Shown: positions 51,177-63,730 of the stretch, in pieces | Numbering within the stretch: position 1 is the stretch's first letter | Layout: the number at the start of each line of letters is the position of its first letter | Source of the DNA: Acanthosepion esculentum | Lineage: Eukaryota > Mollusca > Cephalopoda > Sepiida > Sepiidae | Assembly (NCBI GenBank): GCA_964036315.1 | Contig: OZ038478.1 | Span: 149,564,683 to 149,628,682 of the forward strand | Direction: 5' to 3' | Length of the DNA: 64,000 nucleotides | Notes under the pieces: model-generated | What the model was told of the DNA's origin: nothing | Databases searched by the model: none | What the model saw: only the letters and a program-made list of their open reading frames with translations | Translations under genes and position numbers: made by a program

Positions 51177-52149
51177 GTGTGCGGGGGTGCGGGGGTGTTT
51201 GCGTGTGTGTGCGTTTATACATTCATATTACTGTACATTGATACGATTTCACTGCTATAGATTTAACCCTGTATCATGAGATAATATTACTGGGAATTAA
51301 TATAATTATTAAAAATGTGTACATAATTTAATCAATATGCTTGTATGCATCCTTTATTATCTTGATTCGACCTCCATTGTTGGTCAGAAATCTATTAAAA
51401 TCTCTTTCCGCACTGCTCCGTCCTGCCCGTCTGTCAACAGATCCCCAATGTCCAACCCTGAGTTCCGAGGCGTGATGTCTGTGAAAGTCAAATTTCGTGA
51501 GAAGACACCTCCAGAAGGATTCTATAAAAGTAACGATGAGACAACCTCCCGGTTTGTTCGGTGGAAATTGTCGGTAAACTGATATCCCGTCTTAGTAGGC
51601 AAACCAGGGTAAATACATACACATCGGTGTTAGTTGTCAAAACTTGACATTGTCATACTCAAGCGAAATATTTTCTTTTCCTATGTGTCTCTGTTATTAC
51701 TTGCTTAATGATGTTGACAATGATTTCATTTAGAAATATTCTGCATTTCAGGAAATCATTCGCAATCTTTCAACTGTTTGTCTCGCAGGCTGCCTACGAA
51801 ACATTATTGGGCTAAATTAAGCAAGAACGAGTCGTACTTTTTTATATCAACTCAGGATTCACTAAAATCTTGGGAACTAAAATAGATTCCACGTCATATT
51901 TTCAAACCCTCAGTGTCTACTTAACGAGAATTCTAAATAGAGCATGAACTTACGTAATTTCGAATAATTTATTATTTATATTTACGTGATCATAGTATAA
52001 AGACAATGGATTCTCTGCAGGAAGAAATAAATTAAAATATTTCGATTTTATTAAAAAAATAATATAAAAGCTTTCTGAGCATTCAACGGTCTTATTCCAA
52101 TAAATCTTTTTATTTAAAAAAAATCTGATAATTCTTTTTGCCCCTCCCT
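51177..52149. other. Unassigned; contains a GC-richer open region
   Basis: The 81-codon plus-strand frame at 51337-51582 sits in GC-richer DNA and reads like ordinary protein (PEFRGVMSVKVKFREKTPP), but I recognise no family. It may be an old transposon scrap. The rest is AT-rich. Confidence 0.35.
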
Positions 52150-52545
52150 TATTTAGCACGACTGTTACGCCCAGCCAATAGTTTAATAATCAATGTTGAT
52201 CGCATGTAAAGTCTGAAAAATAAAGATGCTACTTGATTTCAATGATAAAATTAAATAAATATATTTTCTTTAATACATTTTGCATCTCATTAATGAAATG
52301 GAAAAGTTATCAATAATTATTTTCAGTTGCACCCCCTATAGTTCTTAAGATAACGGCCATCATTCATATTGATGATTGTAAAGTTGTTAAACTCAAATAA
52401 TTAGGTATGTGATAGGGAATTTTTTACGGACATTTTATTGTTCTATTCAATCCTTAACTTAGGAATTTTGATTAATCAGATAATTCAAATAGGAAACCAT
52501 TAAATTGTCACGGGTATTTCTAGTGGTTGTTAATGTTCCTTATAG
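52150..52545. repeat. Dispersed repeat family B, copy 2
   Basis: It aligns in order with 35440-36000 (GCACGACTGTTAC, CTTAAGATAACG, AAAGTTGTTAAACTCAAATA, ATTTTATTGT, AATAGGAAACCAT). It is about 165 bases shorter than copy 1, partly because copy 1 has local duplications. Confidence 0.7.
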
Positions 52546-53265
52546 AGAAGAAATTACAAATTTGATAATTCACGAATCTGACGTATTAAATACAAACAAC
52601 TGAAATCTATTTTAAGTTAAGCTATTCATTAATGACCGTCTTGGTGTACATTAATGGAGCATAGTTCAAAACCTATCAACAGGTGGAAATCAATTAGTAA
52701 ATCTATGACGTTTTACATTTTCATAACTGTCTTATGTTTGTCAAGGGAGAGACTCAAATGTCAGGGAGGAATAATACATTTATAAATTCAACAATAAAAG
52801 ATTTAATGATCGAATAATTATTTACAGGTTCCGGTATAATGAAGTACGCATGTCGGACTGGACAAGGGACATCAGTTTTTAATAGTTTTTTTTTATTTGC
52901 AATATTAATAATTAAATATCTCATGGCATATAACAACGCTTCACACACATAAAAAAAAACATTTCATTTATAAATATTATCAGAATTTCTTTCTGAATTT
53001 TAGGGAATGTAAATATTAATGAAAAATAGGGTATTGGGAGAGAAGTAGCTTCTTCAGAAATACTTTGGCTTAAGAGGAGAAATTAAATTCTAGATATATT
53101 ATTAAATTGATTTCGAATAAACTTCGATTGGTTAAATGTGCTTGCAATGTTATTAAAATTTCCTAAGAAGGCCGATCTAAATGCACTTTTTCCTATTTTA
53201 TTACTTCTGGCTACCGTGCTAGGAATGGACTCAGGAGATACAAAATTAAACTTACTGCCGTCTTT

Positions 53266-53302
<37 letters not shown>

Positions 53303-54335
53303 ATTTAACTTGGGATATCAGGAGAGCAGCATTGTGTTAGATTTGATAACAAACGCATATCGAGTTATTACTCTGAAATGGTGTCAGTCAATATTTATCG
53401 AAGCTTGCTAAATTTTCAGAATTATTGAGAAGTATGCCTGGGGAAAAATAGCAAAATTTGTTAATTATGTGAAAAGTGCTTCTTATCTAAATGAAAAGTA
53501 GAACTATCCTACGAGTTCCCTTTGATCCATTAATATATTGTCGTTACACATTGAAATGCATGAGCCTTCAATCCAGAACCCCTTTTGTTTATCGGGACAA
53601 TATTGTAACACATATGCAAGAAATTATAAACAAACACAATGACGTTATGTTAGTATTAGTTTTTATAAGTTTCGTATATATGAACGTGAGCATGGTTTGG
53701 CCAGAAAGAAAATATTATTTGTGGTCTCAAGGGAAAATAATTCAATATTTATGTCAAACAATTCCCATAAGTTCAGACATGTACTGAATTCCTAATTATG
53801 TTAGAGAATTGTTGGCATTTTGACTATTCGTCTATCAGGGATTGTCAGGAAGATTTTATTGTTAATTATAAATTTAATCTTTCTGATATTGATTCTTACA
53901 TAGATTATCTATAAAACATTTATTCTTGGGATTTATAGCCATTTTTATTAAATATATTGGAATGAGTACCGAAATATCCCAGCAAAACAGAGTAGGGATG
54001 AAAAAATTCATTCTATTCGTTCACTGATATCAGATAATATTGTTTGTATATGTTAATCAAAATATATATCCGAACAACAATTAAAATACATGTATTATTT
54101 ATATAATAATAATCACCATGGGAGTAATATATTCCAAGGTTCAAGACTCATAAAACACTTTGACGTGACTATTATTGCAAGCGTAATATTTTAAAGGCAT
54201 AATTGCCTCAAAAGTTTGTTTGTGTCTACTATTTGTTTGTTTGGCTTCCTTTGGGTTCATGTTCTTTTCTGGTTGGTTTACTTTTTGCATTTTCTCGTTT
54301 ATAATATTTGAACAATGCTAGGTCCTGTTGTGTTG

Positions 54336-54337
<2 letters not shown>
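52546..54337. other. No recognisable feature
   Basis: AT-rich sequence with a small (TA)n at 53269-53300. The 98-codon frame at 53491-53787 matches nothing I know. Confidence 0.45.

Positions 54338-54384
<47 letters not shown>
54338..54384. repeat. (TG)n microsatellite
   Basis: About 23 TG units. Confidence 0.98.
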
Positions 54385-54385
<1 letters not shown>

Positions 54386-54489
54386 TTCTACGGATACTGG
54401 CCTTGTTCACATTGTTGATCACTCTAGATAAAACGTTCTCTACAAGAAACTATAATTAAGCTCTCATCAGCATAGTTACAGTACAAACT

Positions 54490-54600
54490 ACAAGTGGGAT
54501 ATGTAGGTGTTGAACAAACACCAATTTGCCTGAGCGAGAATCTGCAATAGGGATTGGTTAGCCGCCCTAGTAGACGAGTATCTTTGAATACGAGTGGCCA
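54490..54600 (+). repeat. Short dispersed repeat, copy 2
   Basis: It shares GTTGAACAAAC, TCTGCAATAGGGATTGG and TAGCCG in the same order as 10165-10290. It ends against a (TTA)n run. Confidence 0.6.
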
Positions 54601-54602
54601 GC

Positions 54603-54603
<1 letters not shown>

Positions 54604-54651
<48 letters not shown>
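54604..54651. repeat. (TTA)n microsatellite
   Basis: About 16 ATT units. Confidence 0.98.
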
Positions 54652-54653
<2 letters not shown>

Positions 54654-56165
54654 ATAATATCTATATCCTCCTGGAAATTCCATACGGATTACCATATTAT
54701 ATCATTACGATATATATGTATATATACAAAATTCAAAATAAGCTCATATGGGGCATAGACTATTTCGTTAGACGAATATATCGGTCGTCTATTTTATCAA
54801 CCTGGGTGTGGATAGCGTTCGTGTCGGAAATATAAATTTACCTGCGAAAGCTAATAATAATAAAGTCTTAAAAGTAACACAGAATTTATCCATTTCAATG
54901 TTTCAGTCAGGGGTCAGGAGAGGCAGAAGCAGGTGGAAGGTATTTGTCTTAAAGGCAAGAAGATTTATAAAATTAAACCCGAGTATTAAATTTATGACAT
55001 TAATTTGGGGTTATATGAAGAATGAAATATTAATTTACAATTTCAAGAGGAATAAAAAGGGGCTTAAAATACTTTAAAATATATTGATAAAAGTTTGTAA
55101 TGGAGTAATGGAAAGAGAGTTGAGGAGATCTTAAAGGTTCATAAATTATAAATAATATAGTGTAAAGAAGTTATAGAGGGGAAATATAGAAATTAGAATT
55201 AGTTATACTTTCAACATTTGATGAAACAGAGGGGAGAGGACATTATGGAAATATCGTAGCTAATTACGGTAGCCTCTATTATGGAAATTTGAATTTGTTT
55301 TTATGCCGACATTGTAACACTAATTCATTCCTCTGATTAAGTATTTGGCTCATTTAAATATGGTTATAACCATATTTTAAGAAATTTCTGTGGAGTAAAC
55401 AACATAACTTGTATTGGACCCTCCTGTAATTGTAGATATAAAGCAATTTTTTTCTGTAGAGAGCAAACTCAGATGTAGTAGGGTTATATATCAATCGATC
55501 ATTTTCCCCAAAGGAAATATGAAAAATTATAATGTTTACATTGGAATTTCCACGGGAGAAAGGAAACAGTTATTTTATACCCATAGGCATTCATTTTCTA
55601 GCTCTAAACGAAAACACCGCACAACTTTTTCAAAAACAAAAAGGGAATTAAAGTAGAAATATTCCAGCCCATAATTGGAGGTATTTATGGCCTAACTCAT
55701 TACTTACTAATTGATTAAATTGTGAGGTGTATGAAATGATCTTCCTATTTCTGTTTTTCTTCTTTGGACGATTATCATCATCTGGATCAGTATATAAGAA
55801 TAAAATATTTAAAAAATTGTAAATTATAATGATTGTCCCTGAAACACGAAGCTGTAGTGAAGGATAGCAATTCAGATTTTTATCAAAGAATTAAATAAAT
55901 ATATTGCGCCTTAACGCAGACTGTGACCTCAAATACATATTAGTAGAAACTCGTCCAAGAAAAAAACACTAGCAAAAAGTCTACGCGAAAGAGTGATATT
56001 TGCACGTCACAGGCGGGAAAAAAGAATGGATTGTAGATTATTGTTCAGAATCACACACATCTAGTGTTGAGGAAAAGACGAAATATCACGAATCATTGTA
56101 ACACCATACCTCGTGTGAAAATTTTTAAATATTTTCATTATTAAATTTTAGACTACAATTTATAT
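54652..56165. other. No recognisable feature
   Basis: AT-rich. The frames at 54808-55077 and 55414-55656 are basic and unrecognised. Confidence 0.45.
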
Positions 56166-56169
56166 GATT

Positions 56170-56400
56170 GTTCTAGGCAATATTGTAGAGGATGGCCCTG
56201 AACATAGAAGTGAACTAGTGAAAAATTGACTCGAAGACAGGATCAACGTTTTTCATTGGACCGCATATAGTCCGAACATAAAAAGAATAGGAATATGTGG
56301 TAGGAACTGATGAACAATATGCTATAGATTCATTATGAACACACAAAATATTTACTTAACGCTATTGAAGATAAAGTCGAAGTGATTACCATGTAGTTAT
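56170..56400 (+). pseudogene. Tc1-like transposase C-terminal scrap
   Basis: The plus-strand translation gives IVEDGPEHRSELVKN, one stop, LEDR, then INVFHWTAYSPNIKRIG. This follows the Tc1-like order D.GP.H....V..(F/W)LED, I.V..W...SPD(L/M)NPIE. The third catalytic motif is degraded (SPNIKRIG in place of SPDLNPIE). Length and order support a relic of about 70 codons. The N-terminal two thirds are absent. Confidence 0.55.
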
Positions 56401-56484
56401 AGCGTACGTATAATTTTGTTCATGCTTATTTTGTTCCGCTTAAAATTATCAAAATATAACGACCTTGAAATCGAAATATCATAA

Positions 56485-56640
56485 ATGTGTCGCATGAGGA
56501 CATTAACAGTTCCAGTTGTAGTTGGAGTCCTCGGATCGTTTGGAAAAGATTCCAGCAGACTAATTGAAGGAATCTCTGGTAGTCCATGTCTTAAAGAAAT
56601 ACAAAAAAATGTACCTACAAGTACAGCCGTGAAGGGCTTT
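56485..56640 (+). pseudogene. LINE RT extreme C-terminal fragment
   Basis: The peptide MCRMRTLTVPVVVGVLGSF followed by LIEGISGSPCLKEIQKNVPTSTA resembles a common LINE ORF2 tail of the form (V/T)PVVVGALG....L...L..IPG...L.EIQK..L.GTA.ILR. It stops being recognisable at about 56630. It is a short scrap with no RT core in the flanks. Confidence 0.65.
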
Positions 56641-56772
56641 ATCTATGTAAAATATGTGCGATTTTTTGTTCAAAACTGCACAGTTAAAAATGTCATGATG
56701 CCATTTCTGACTTTAGGTCTCTGGTCCTGACCCAGAAATCAATGAGTATGCACCAAAAACAAAAGGAAATAA

Positions 56773-56775
<3 letters not shown>

Positions 56776-56812
<37 letters not shown>
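56776..56812. repeat. (AAT)n microsatellite
   Basis: About 12 AAT units. Confidence 0.98.
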
Positions 56813-57408
56813 TGTTTTTACAATATTAATATATTAAATGTTTACAAATTTTAATTTATAAACAGAAAAAGAATATGAGCATTTATTCAACACCTAAGAC
56901 AATAGACTATATTTAATTTTATCATACGATGAATTCTTCACTACAATCGATATAATTATAAATGAATAAGAATGTATCTCTAACCTGCACATGAGTCCGA
57001 GTGGTATGTTTACCGTTCTTACACTTGCCTTTATTTCTGACATTCGGTATTGTAACTATTTACAGTTTTTACACCTTTCGGACTGTTGTCCTCATTGTCA
57101 TATCCACGTAGTTTCAGTTTTGTACCTTCTTCAGATGATATACTTTGAAATTTTGTACCGAACACTTTATTTTAGTTCACAGTAGTTTGTTCTTGTTCCA
57201 CGTGACATGCATTTTCTAGATCTCTCAGTTACAGTTAATTCCCTTCATTAAGTCAAATCTTTAAATTTTTGTTCACCTCTGCTGTGGTCGTATGGAACTC
57301 ACAACTTTAGGTCAAGACACGTTTTTTGGATTACTTCAATCAAATCTTTCATTTTTTTATCATTGGGGAGATCAGTTAGTGAATTCCTAAGACTTATAAA
57401 ATGTGATA
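56813..57408. other. No recognisable feature
   Basis: Nothing identified. Confidence 0.5.
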
Positions 57409-57485
57409 TCAGGTTGGTGCAAAAATAATGTCGTTTTCTCACATGAACTTGAACGTCAAAAAACATTATTTTTGCACCAACCCAA
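57409..57485. mobile_element. MADE-like mariner MITE (77 bp)
   Basis: The element is nearly all terminal inverted repeat. TCAGGTTGGTGCAAAAATAA is at the left end, with its near-complement ending TTTTTGCACCAACCCAA at the right. The centre is short. It is flanked by TA on both sides (57407-57408 and 57486-57487), the mariner target duplication. The GGTTGGTGCAAAA terminus is that of the mariner subfamily that produced human Hsmar1 and its MITE MADE1. It carries no coding sequence. Confidence 0.9.
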
Positions 57486-57487
57486 TA

Positions 57488-58196
57488 TTTATGCTAGCGT
57501 ATGCGCTGATCCCTTAAATTTCTGTATTTTCCGTTGTTTGTATAATTCTTGGCTGACGTATTGTAAATATTCACACTATTTACATTGTTCGGTTAGAAAT
57601 AGAGCAAAATCTACCGTGTATTCTGTTCAAAATTCCAAAGTGCATCAGTTGAAGAAGGCTGGAGCGTACAACTACCGAAACGTCGTCGATATGACAATAA
57701 AGATGGCGACAATACCCCGAACATTATAAATAGTGTACATATTTCTCGTTTCGGTTTTTAAATTATGCAAAATTAACCCTTATAGTGAGCGGTTTTTTCT
57801 AAAGTTAAATATTTGCTGTGAGACATCAAACGCATTATAAATTATTCGCAAATATTTATCATATTTTTCAGATATAAATATCAAGAAATCATTTTACGTT
57901 CACTTCAAAATGTATTTCCTCTAACCGAAATGGTATCATACAAAACCAAAAAAATCAGTATGTAAGGAGATATAGCTATTATGTCAGTTTATCTCTTTTA
58001 TTTTTATGTATAGTAGTTAATTCTGTGACATTTCCAATATATAGTTGATACATGTGTAGAAACACATCTATCAACTATATTTTGGAATTATATGACATGA
58101 CAAATATATGAATTAGTAATTTCCTAATACGGTATTTGAAATATTACTTCTTAAATGTAAGCAGAAACAGGAATGTATTATAGAATTTTGTTATAG
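57488..58196. other. No gene; one hairpin
   Basis: A hairpin at 58034-58085 has about 22-bp arms (CCAATATATAGTTGATACAT and its near-complement) and a 4-base loop AGAA. The rest is unassigned, including a CCGAAACGTCGTCG-containing segment near 57650-57690 typical of dispersed repeats. Confidence 0.55.
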
Positions 58197-58992
58197 TCTC
58201 TATCTATAAAAGACAGGATGTATGTGTGTGTGTTTGGGGGGGTGTAACGAATGCACAGCCGCAATTTTCGACGGATTTACACCAAAATTTACATGCACAT
58301 GCTCCAAGTTATTGAAAAGGCCACGACCGACTTTGCATTTCCCAACTCCCATCGATAGCTGATCGTTTTGTGTTCATTTTACGAGGCTGGATCCCTTTCC
58401 GCCCCCTTCACCGTTGAAACTGTTAGATGTAGACGTCTCTTCTTCTCAAATAGCTTCATGTCTCGCACATCTCGCCTGTGGAACTCCCTTCCTTATTCCT
58501 GTTTCCCTGACAAATACAATCTCCAACTATTTAAGTGTAACGTAAATCGACATCTCCAGTTGCCTTGATCTATCCACTTCCCTTCTCCACATCCTTTCCC
58601 CTTTCATTCCTATCTGCTCTCGCTCCAAATCTTTTGTAACCCCCTTGCCTTGATCGCTTCACTATCGTTCTCCACATCCTCTCCTTTACCACTCCTATCT
58701 GCTCTTCCTCCAAACCTTCTGTCACCCCTTGCGTGCTAGTGGCTTCCAGCCTTGCTTGATAAGCTTAAAAAAAGACAAAAAAAAAACAGATTTAATGTTT
58801 AGTATAGAGCTTAGAAAAAAATCGTAGTCTGAGATAGGCAAAAAGTAAGGCCGGTAGCAACATCAGCATGGCAAAGGGCACTTCTTTAAAGGCAAGGAAG
58901 AGCAAAAATAATTTAAGTCAAGTGAAAGCGATTGCTGTATGAGTCGTACGACTTTTGAATCAAGCCCGAGCAACGCCGGTCCATGCTGCTAG
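58197..58992 (+). mobile_element. Non-autonomous Helitron, copy 2 (796 bp)
   Basis: It starts TCTCTATCTATAAAAG and ends CTGCTAG followed by T, with a CCGAGCAACGCCGG hairpin-like word near the 3' end. It matches copy 1 (14464-15232) over its 5' ~150 bp and its 3' ~200 bp. The base before the start is G where A is usual, probably a later substitution. The internal ~370 bp of copy 1 is missing, and a LINE fragment (58381-58785) occupies a different internal point. Confidence 0.88.
58381..58785 (+). pseudogene. 5'-truncated LINE inside Helitron copy 2
   Basis: The open frame reads SLSAPFTVETVRCRRL then SRTSRLWNSLPYSCFP, YNLQLFKCNVNRHLQLP and a stop at 58568. This is the terminal block of the same LINE family as at 4725-5500. 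A pyrimidine-rich 3' UTR follows with a tandem duplication of about 90 bp (58563-58730). It ends in GATAAGCTTAAAA and an A-run, a LINE 3' end. The Helitron sequence resumes at ACAGATTTAATG. Confidence 0.88.
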
Positions 58993-61362
58993 TAACAAAC
59001 ATAAATGTGCAGGAAACAGATCAAGATTATTAAAAGCAAATAGTTAAATACTACTTTTGAACACAAGATCACATCAAGCAATTTTCTAAAAAGCAAATAA
59101 GTTAAAAAAAATTATTATTATTCTGTTTACAAATTGAGTATGTTACTGTGATTAAAGATTAATATACAAAGGATAGATCATACAAAGAACGATGGATTTC
59201 ATCATACTCACAGTTAGAACAAGTGTAAAATAAATTGATCCTTACCGTGATTTGACGGCTTTAAGCATTTAATAAAGGTTTACCATCCAGGCATATTTTT
59301 AATTAAACCTGAAAGAATATAAATATGAAATACTATTTTAGAAAGCGTATTTGATATTATGGCATATTCTTTTTATTTATAGCACACACTATATCGGTAT
59401 TTTCTAAATGTTACTAATATCTAATTCACTGATATATGTCTAATCTGAATGTTTTAATTTATATTTATATTTTACTAGTTCAAAAAGAAAATTGTTTGCC
59501 CAGGAACGGGTCACTTTTGAATAGCAGGTCACATAAGGAACTTACTTCATAGGCATACAATAGAAAAGAATCTAAACTCAAACTGGAGAAGGATTAAAAC
59601 GCTTGCATCTAAACAGAAAAAGTGAGAAGATATTATAAAAAGAAACAAAAAACCGTTCTCAAAAAAAATAAAAGGATGCAATTTATCTATTGACCCCAGC
59701 GTATGACAGTTACACACTTGACAAAACACATCAAAGTTTTTTTATGATTAAAATAAAAATAACAACATATATATTTATGTTTACAATTTTTTTCTCATCG
59801 TATAGTTTTTGTATGATGACAGCGTTTCTTCGTGTGTATCTTACGATCTTCTTTAGGTAAAATTTCGAATTTTCTGATTATCTTTCTTGATTTATCGGAT
59901 CGTGAGTTAATTGATAAGCATATATTAATGTTCAGTGGAATGTGCAGATGTTTTTATCAAAAGAATGAATTAAAAAAATAAAACAAAATCAACACATGAG
60001 AGATAGCATCTTGCATTCACAACAGAATGATACAAGTTTAAAGTCGTGGATGGAATAATGATGTATTCACATACATTCTGTTACCGAAGATGACAGATGA
60101 TGAAGTTGCACATGAAAAAATGTCCGAACTTCTGAATTCATTACAACTGAGAACGGAGAATATTTGCTATCTCAATTTATTTATAAGCAATTTAACAATG
60201 AGAAAATTAATTTGCAATCCATGTTAAATAAAACTTATGTCCGTGAAGCGAACGAATTTGTAATTGATATATCTGCATTTGAAATTGACATCTGAAATAC
60301 TTTAACAATTTCAAGTTATCGATTAGAAATCAGTAAACAATTTAAATGATCGAATCAATAATTTTAATGATCTTATTCGACGAAAATTGAAACACATGTA
60401 CACACACGTACACATGTATATACTTCAAAACGGTGTGAACAATGTGTACCTCTGTCTCTCCTTCGCTCTCGCTCTCTCTATCTCTCTATCTATCTATCTC
60501 TCATGCACACATAAGCACATCGTGGGATATAGCAAAAAATGAACAGATCACAAAGAAGAAACAAAAAAGGAATTGAACATATTTATAACAGAGCATCAAG
60601 GAAAAAATTCCACAGCATGTGTTCTGTGGAATATTAAAATGATAAGAATGAGAAATAGATTACCCCAAAATAAAATAATGAAGAAAGTGATGTCGTAAAT
60701 ATGAAGAGAATAAAAGATTTTGAAAATTTAAAATATTCGCTGAAGACACGTAAACTGGCACTAATAAGCAAATATATACGACAAGTCGAGGATTTAACTG
60801 AAGAGACGCAACTGGTTTGTGAAATCCATTTTCAGTCATGAATGTCGAGTTAAACTGGATAAACAAGCAAGTGTTTGGACCTTCATGGAAATACTAACCT
60901 AACAGGAATAATAATTAAGCAGTGATGAAGAGAAGTAATATTTCAGTGTACTATTGTAGGCAGTAAAACATATTTTCCATTACTTTGAGAATGGAATCAA
61001 GGAATTATTTTACGGGATTAGAATGATGTTACTGAGTGGTAAAAGCCGCAACATAGCAGATAAAATTAAGCGTGTACATACATGCTATACAAAGATCATT
61101 CCCATTCTGCAAAACTGACAATTGGTCACACTGACAAGAAGTTGCGAAAGATAAATGTCATCGGGATGTGCGTATATTCAATACATGAAGACTTTAGTTC
61201 GTAATTAAAGGAGGAAATGTATGTGAGAATATGAATAACATAAAGCGAAAATGCAATTTGAAGTAATGCAAATGCATCAAGTAATAAAACAGCTTAAAAC
61301 ATATACCAAAGTATTGATGAAAGTGAACAAAAGTTTAGAGCATGAAATGTGTCCCACGCACA
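58993..61362. other. No recognisable feature
   Basis: About 2.4 kb of AT-rich DNA with a (CTAT/CTCT) patch at about 60450-60500. Nothing coding was identified. Confidence 0.45.
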
Positions 61363-61401
61363 CAAACACACACACATGCACACACAAACACACACGCACA
61401 C

Positions 61402-61466
<65 letters not shown>

Positions 61467-61467
61467 A
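61363..61467. repeat. (CA)n microsatellite
   Basis: Interrupted CA run of about 100 bases. Confidence 0.98.
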
Positions 61468-62244
61468 AATACAGAAAAAATCAGTTTAATGAAATGAATG
61501 TGGTATTGTATCAATCAGGTTTACTTGACACATATGTTTTGTAAAAAAAAAAACTCTGTATTTATTTATCATCTATAATGTTTGAAGACAGTTTCCAAAC
61601 GTATAATTATCAACATTTCCAATGTGCAATATCTTTCATACTTAATCTTACACGGTATATTTGCAATATACATTTATGTAAAATAATATGTCAGCATTGA
61701 TTGCTTAATACCAAATCGTTTGTAAAATAATTTGCATAATAAATTATATAAAGTGAATATATTTATAGGAAATATATATATATTATATGGATCATTCGGG
61801 CCTTCTGTTCCTTTCATAAATGCTTAATATTGTTTCAAATTTAAGATCAAATGCAACGGTTAATAAGGAGAAAATCTTAGAAAATGAAGTTAATTCACTA
61901 ATTAAAAATTTATTACAGAATATGAACAACAAAAGTGTAGGGCTATGTGCACAATCTGGTTGATTTAATTCTTCAAAATGATATCAGAATCCTCAAAATT
62001 GTCATATACCATGGAACATTTCTACATTTTTTTACAAAGTTCACTAAGCAATTTACAATTTTTCTTTAAGACCGTATATTTCGTCAGGCGTACGCCCTTT
62101 CGAAGATAGAAAAATATGCATAATTACATTTTTGTTTACAAATAATTTGATAATTATTTAATAATTTTTTTATTTTATATAAACTGAATAATTTTTACAT
62201 ACAGCTCATTCAAAATTTAATAAATATAACAATGCAAACTTATG

Positions 62245-62290
<46 letters not shown>

Positions 62291-62339
62291 TATATATATG
62301 TATTATAATTAACTGATTTAAAATATGTTTTTTTCGCTA
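61468..62339. other. No gene; small TA tract
   Basis: AT-rich sequence with a (TA)n at 62251-62285. Confidence 0.5.
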
Positions 62340-62640
62340 AACAGTAATAAAAAGATTAATGATAGAACTAGCAGGGTAATCAAGAGGGAATTTGCGAAGA
62401 ATAGGGCTATAACTAGCCAAGTCTAAGCGAAGTGCGTCGGTGGCTGTTAGAACAAGGCTACAAATCTTGTACACGAAGGTTTAAGCCGCTAATAAGCAAA
62501 GCCAACAAAACCAAAAGACTTGAATGGCCTCACTATTATAAAAACTTCACCGTAGAAGACTAGAAGAATTTTCTCTTCTCCGATGAAACGAAAGTTGAGC
62601 TAAATACAAAGGATAAGGTGATCACTTTTATCGAACAGCA
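62340..62640 (+). pseudogene. Tc1-like transposase relic
   Basis: The plus-strand translation reads INDRTSRVIKREFAKNRAITSQ, then a decayed linker, then KPTKPKRLEWPHYYKNFTVED and, after a stop, KNFLFSDETKVEL. This matches the Tc1-like order: paired HTH, ..K..RL.WA..H..WT.EDW..V.FSDE. FSDET includes the first catalytic Asp. The copy is cut at a TA tract starting at 62644. No catalytic residues beyond the first remain. Confidence 0.8.

Positions 62641-62643
<3 letters not shown>

Positions 62644-62717
<74 letters not shown>
62644..62717. repeat. (TA)n microsatellite
   Basis: TA run of about 74 bases. Confidence 0.98.
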
Positions 62718-62721
<4 letters not shown>

Positions 62722-63655
62722 TAATGGTCAGAGTTGAATTATACCAGTAGACAGTGGTATTAAAATGAGCTCATATTCACAAACAAATTAAAGATCTAAC
62801 TTTTTGGCTTTTAAAAATAAAAAAATAGGAGCTCTGAAAATTCAGCTAAATATATATCGTTTAAATCTTTCTGTATATTTAGCCGATTTCAGTCAATTTA
62901 TTCCTGACGATTAATTTTGAAAGAAATAAAAGAAAAATTAAAGAACGCTATATTATTTAAAAATAAATTAATAAACGAATGATGTGAGGTATCGTAAAAG
63001 AAAATCAAATTTCAGGTAAATGTAGCGGTAGCGTTAAATAAAAATAACTAATTTCTTTACAAACCGGCTCAAATTAATTTTAAAAAAAACACAACTTTAA
63101 GTATGTATGCAACAGGTCAAATTTACGATCTCTCATTCAAAAGGGTTTAGCAATGTTGTTAGAGCCAACTTTCTTGTTGACAAAGTTTGCAAATATTAAT
63201 ATGATTGTAGCACATTTTAAGATTATCCAGTGTAAAAATAAATCTTACACACGCACACACACACATTTTTTTAACATACAACGTGTGTTAGCACGTGCGA
63301 TACTATGTCTTCATCAGCCGCCAACCATGTATATGTCTGTGTGTGTATATTTGTATGTGTGTGTGTCTGTTTGTCATAGATATCTATTTTGATAATAGAA
63401 CCAAGACAAATGATGTAGCTTATTTAAATAACCTGATTAAAAGGAAGGTTGGTTCGTATGTCGCCACGGACAGACATATTATTAATTTACTATTTACATT
63501 ATTCGGACGGTCGCCGTATTTATTACAAAGATCCGGCCTTCTTCGGGTCGTTGGAATGTCGAACAGAACCCTTTGTTTCGCTCACTGGGGTAGACTGTTC
63601 TAATTCCACGTGCCATGTTAAATATATGTCAGTTGTCATTTAAGTCCTGTTATTC
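62718..63655. other. Unassigned
   Basis: AT-rich to about 63440. Sequence from 63440 is GC-richer with overlapping open frames (63295-63603 and 63449-63643). The latter reads SDGRRIYYKDPAFFGS, natural-looking but unrecognised, and may belong to the SINE-like repeat that follows. Confidence 0.4.
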
Positions 63656-63659
63656 TGCC

Positions 63660-63730
63660 TTAACCGGGTATTGAACTAACACACTTTGGGTCCTGTCACT
63701 GGATCTAACACTTTTATCCACGGTGCCATG
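63660..63730 (-). repeat. tRNA-derived SINE head (tentative)
   Basis: On the minus strand ATGGCACCGTGGATAAA (63713-63729) resembles an A-box, and GTTCAATACC (63668-63677) is a perfect B-box match, at tRNA-like spacing. No cloverleaf closes well, so a SINE head is likelier than a tRNA gene. Confidence 0.5.

Noticed and set aside
54440..54480. Minus-strand CTGATGA considered as a hammerhead core
   Set aside because: No GAAAC follows at a usable distance and the flanks do not pair.
57640..57690. GAAGAAGG...CCGAAACGTCG segment considered as a degenerate hammerhead
   Set aside because: The CTGATGA core is not matched (TTGAAGA), and no stem II or stem I can be paired.
57403..57729. 108-codon plus-strand frame
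   Set aside because: It starts inside the mariner MITE and has no family resemblance.
63285..63330. Minus-strand CTGATGA at about 63310-63316
   Set aside because: No GAAAC and no closing stem were found.
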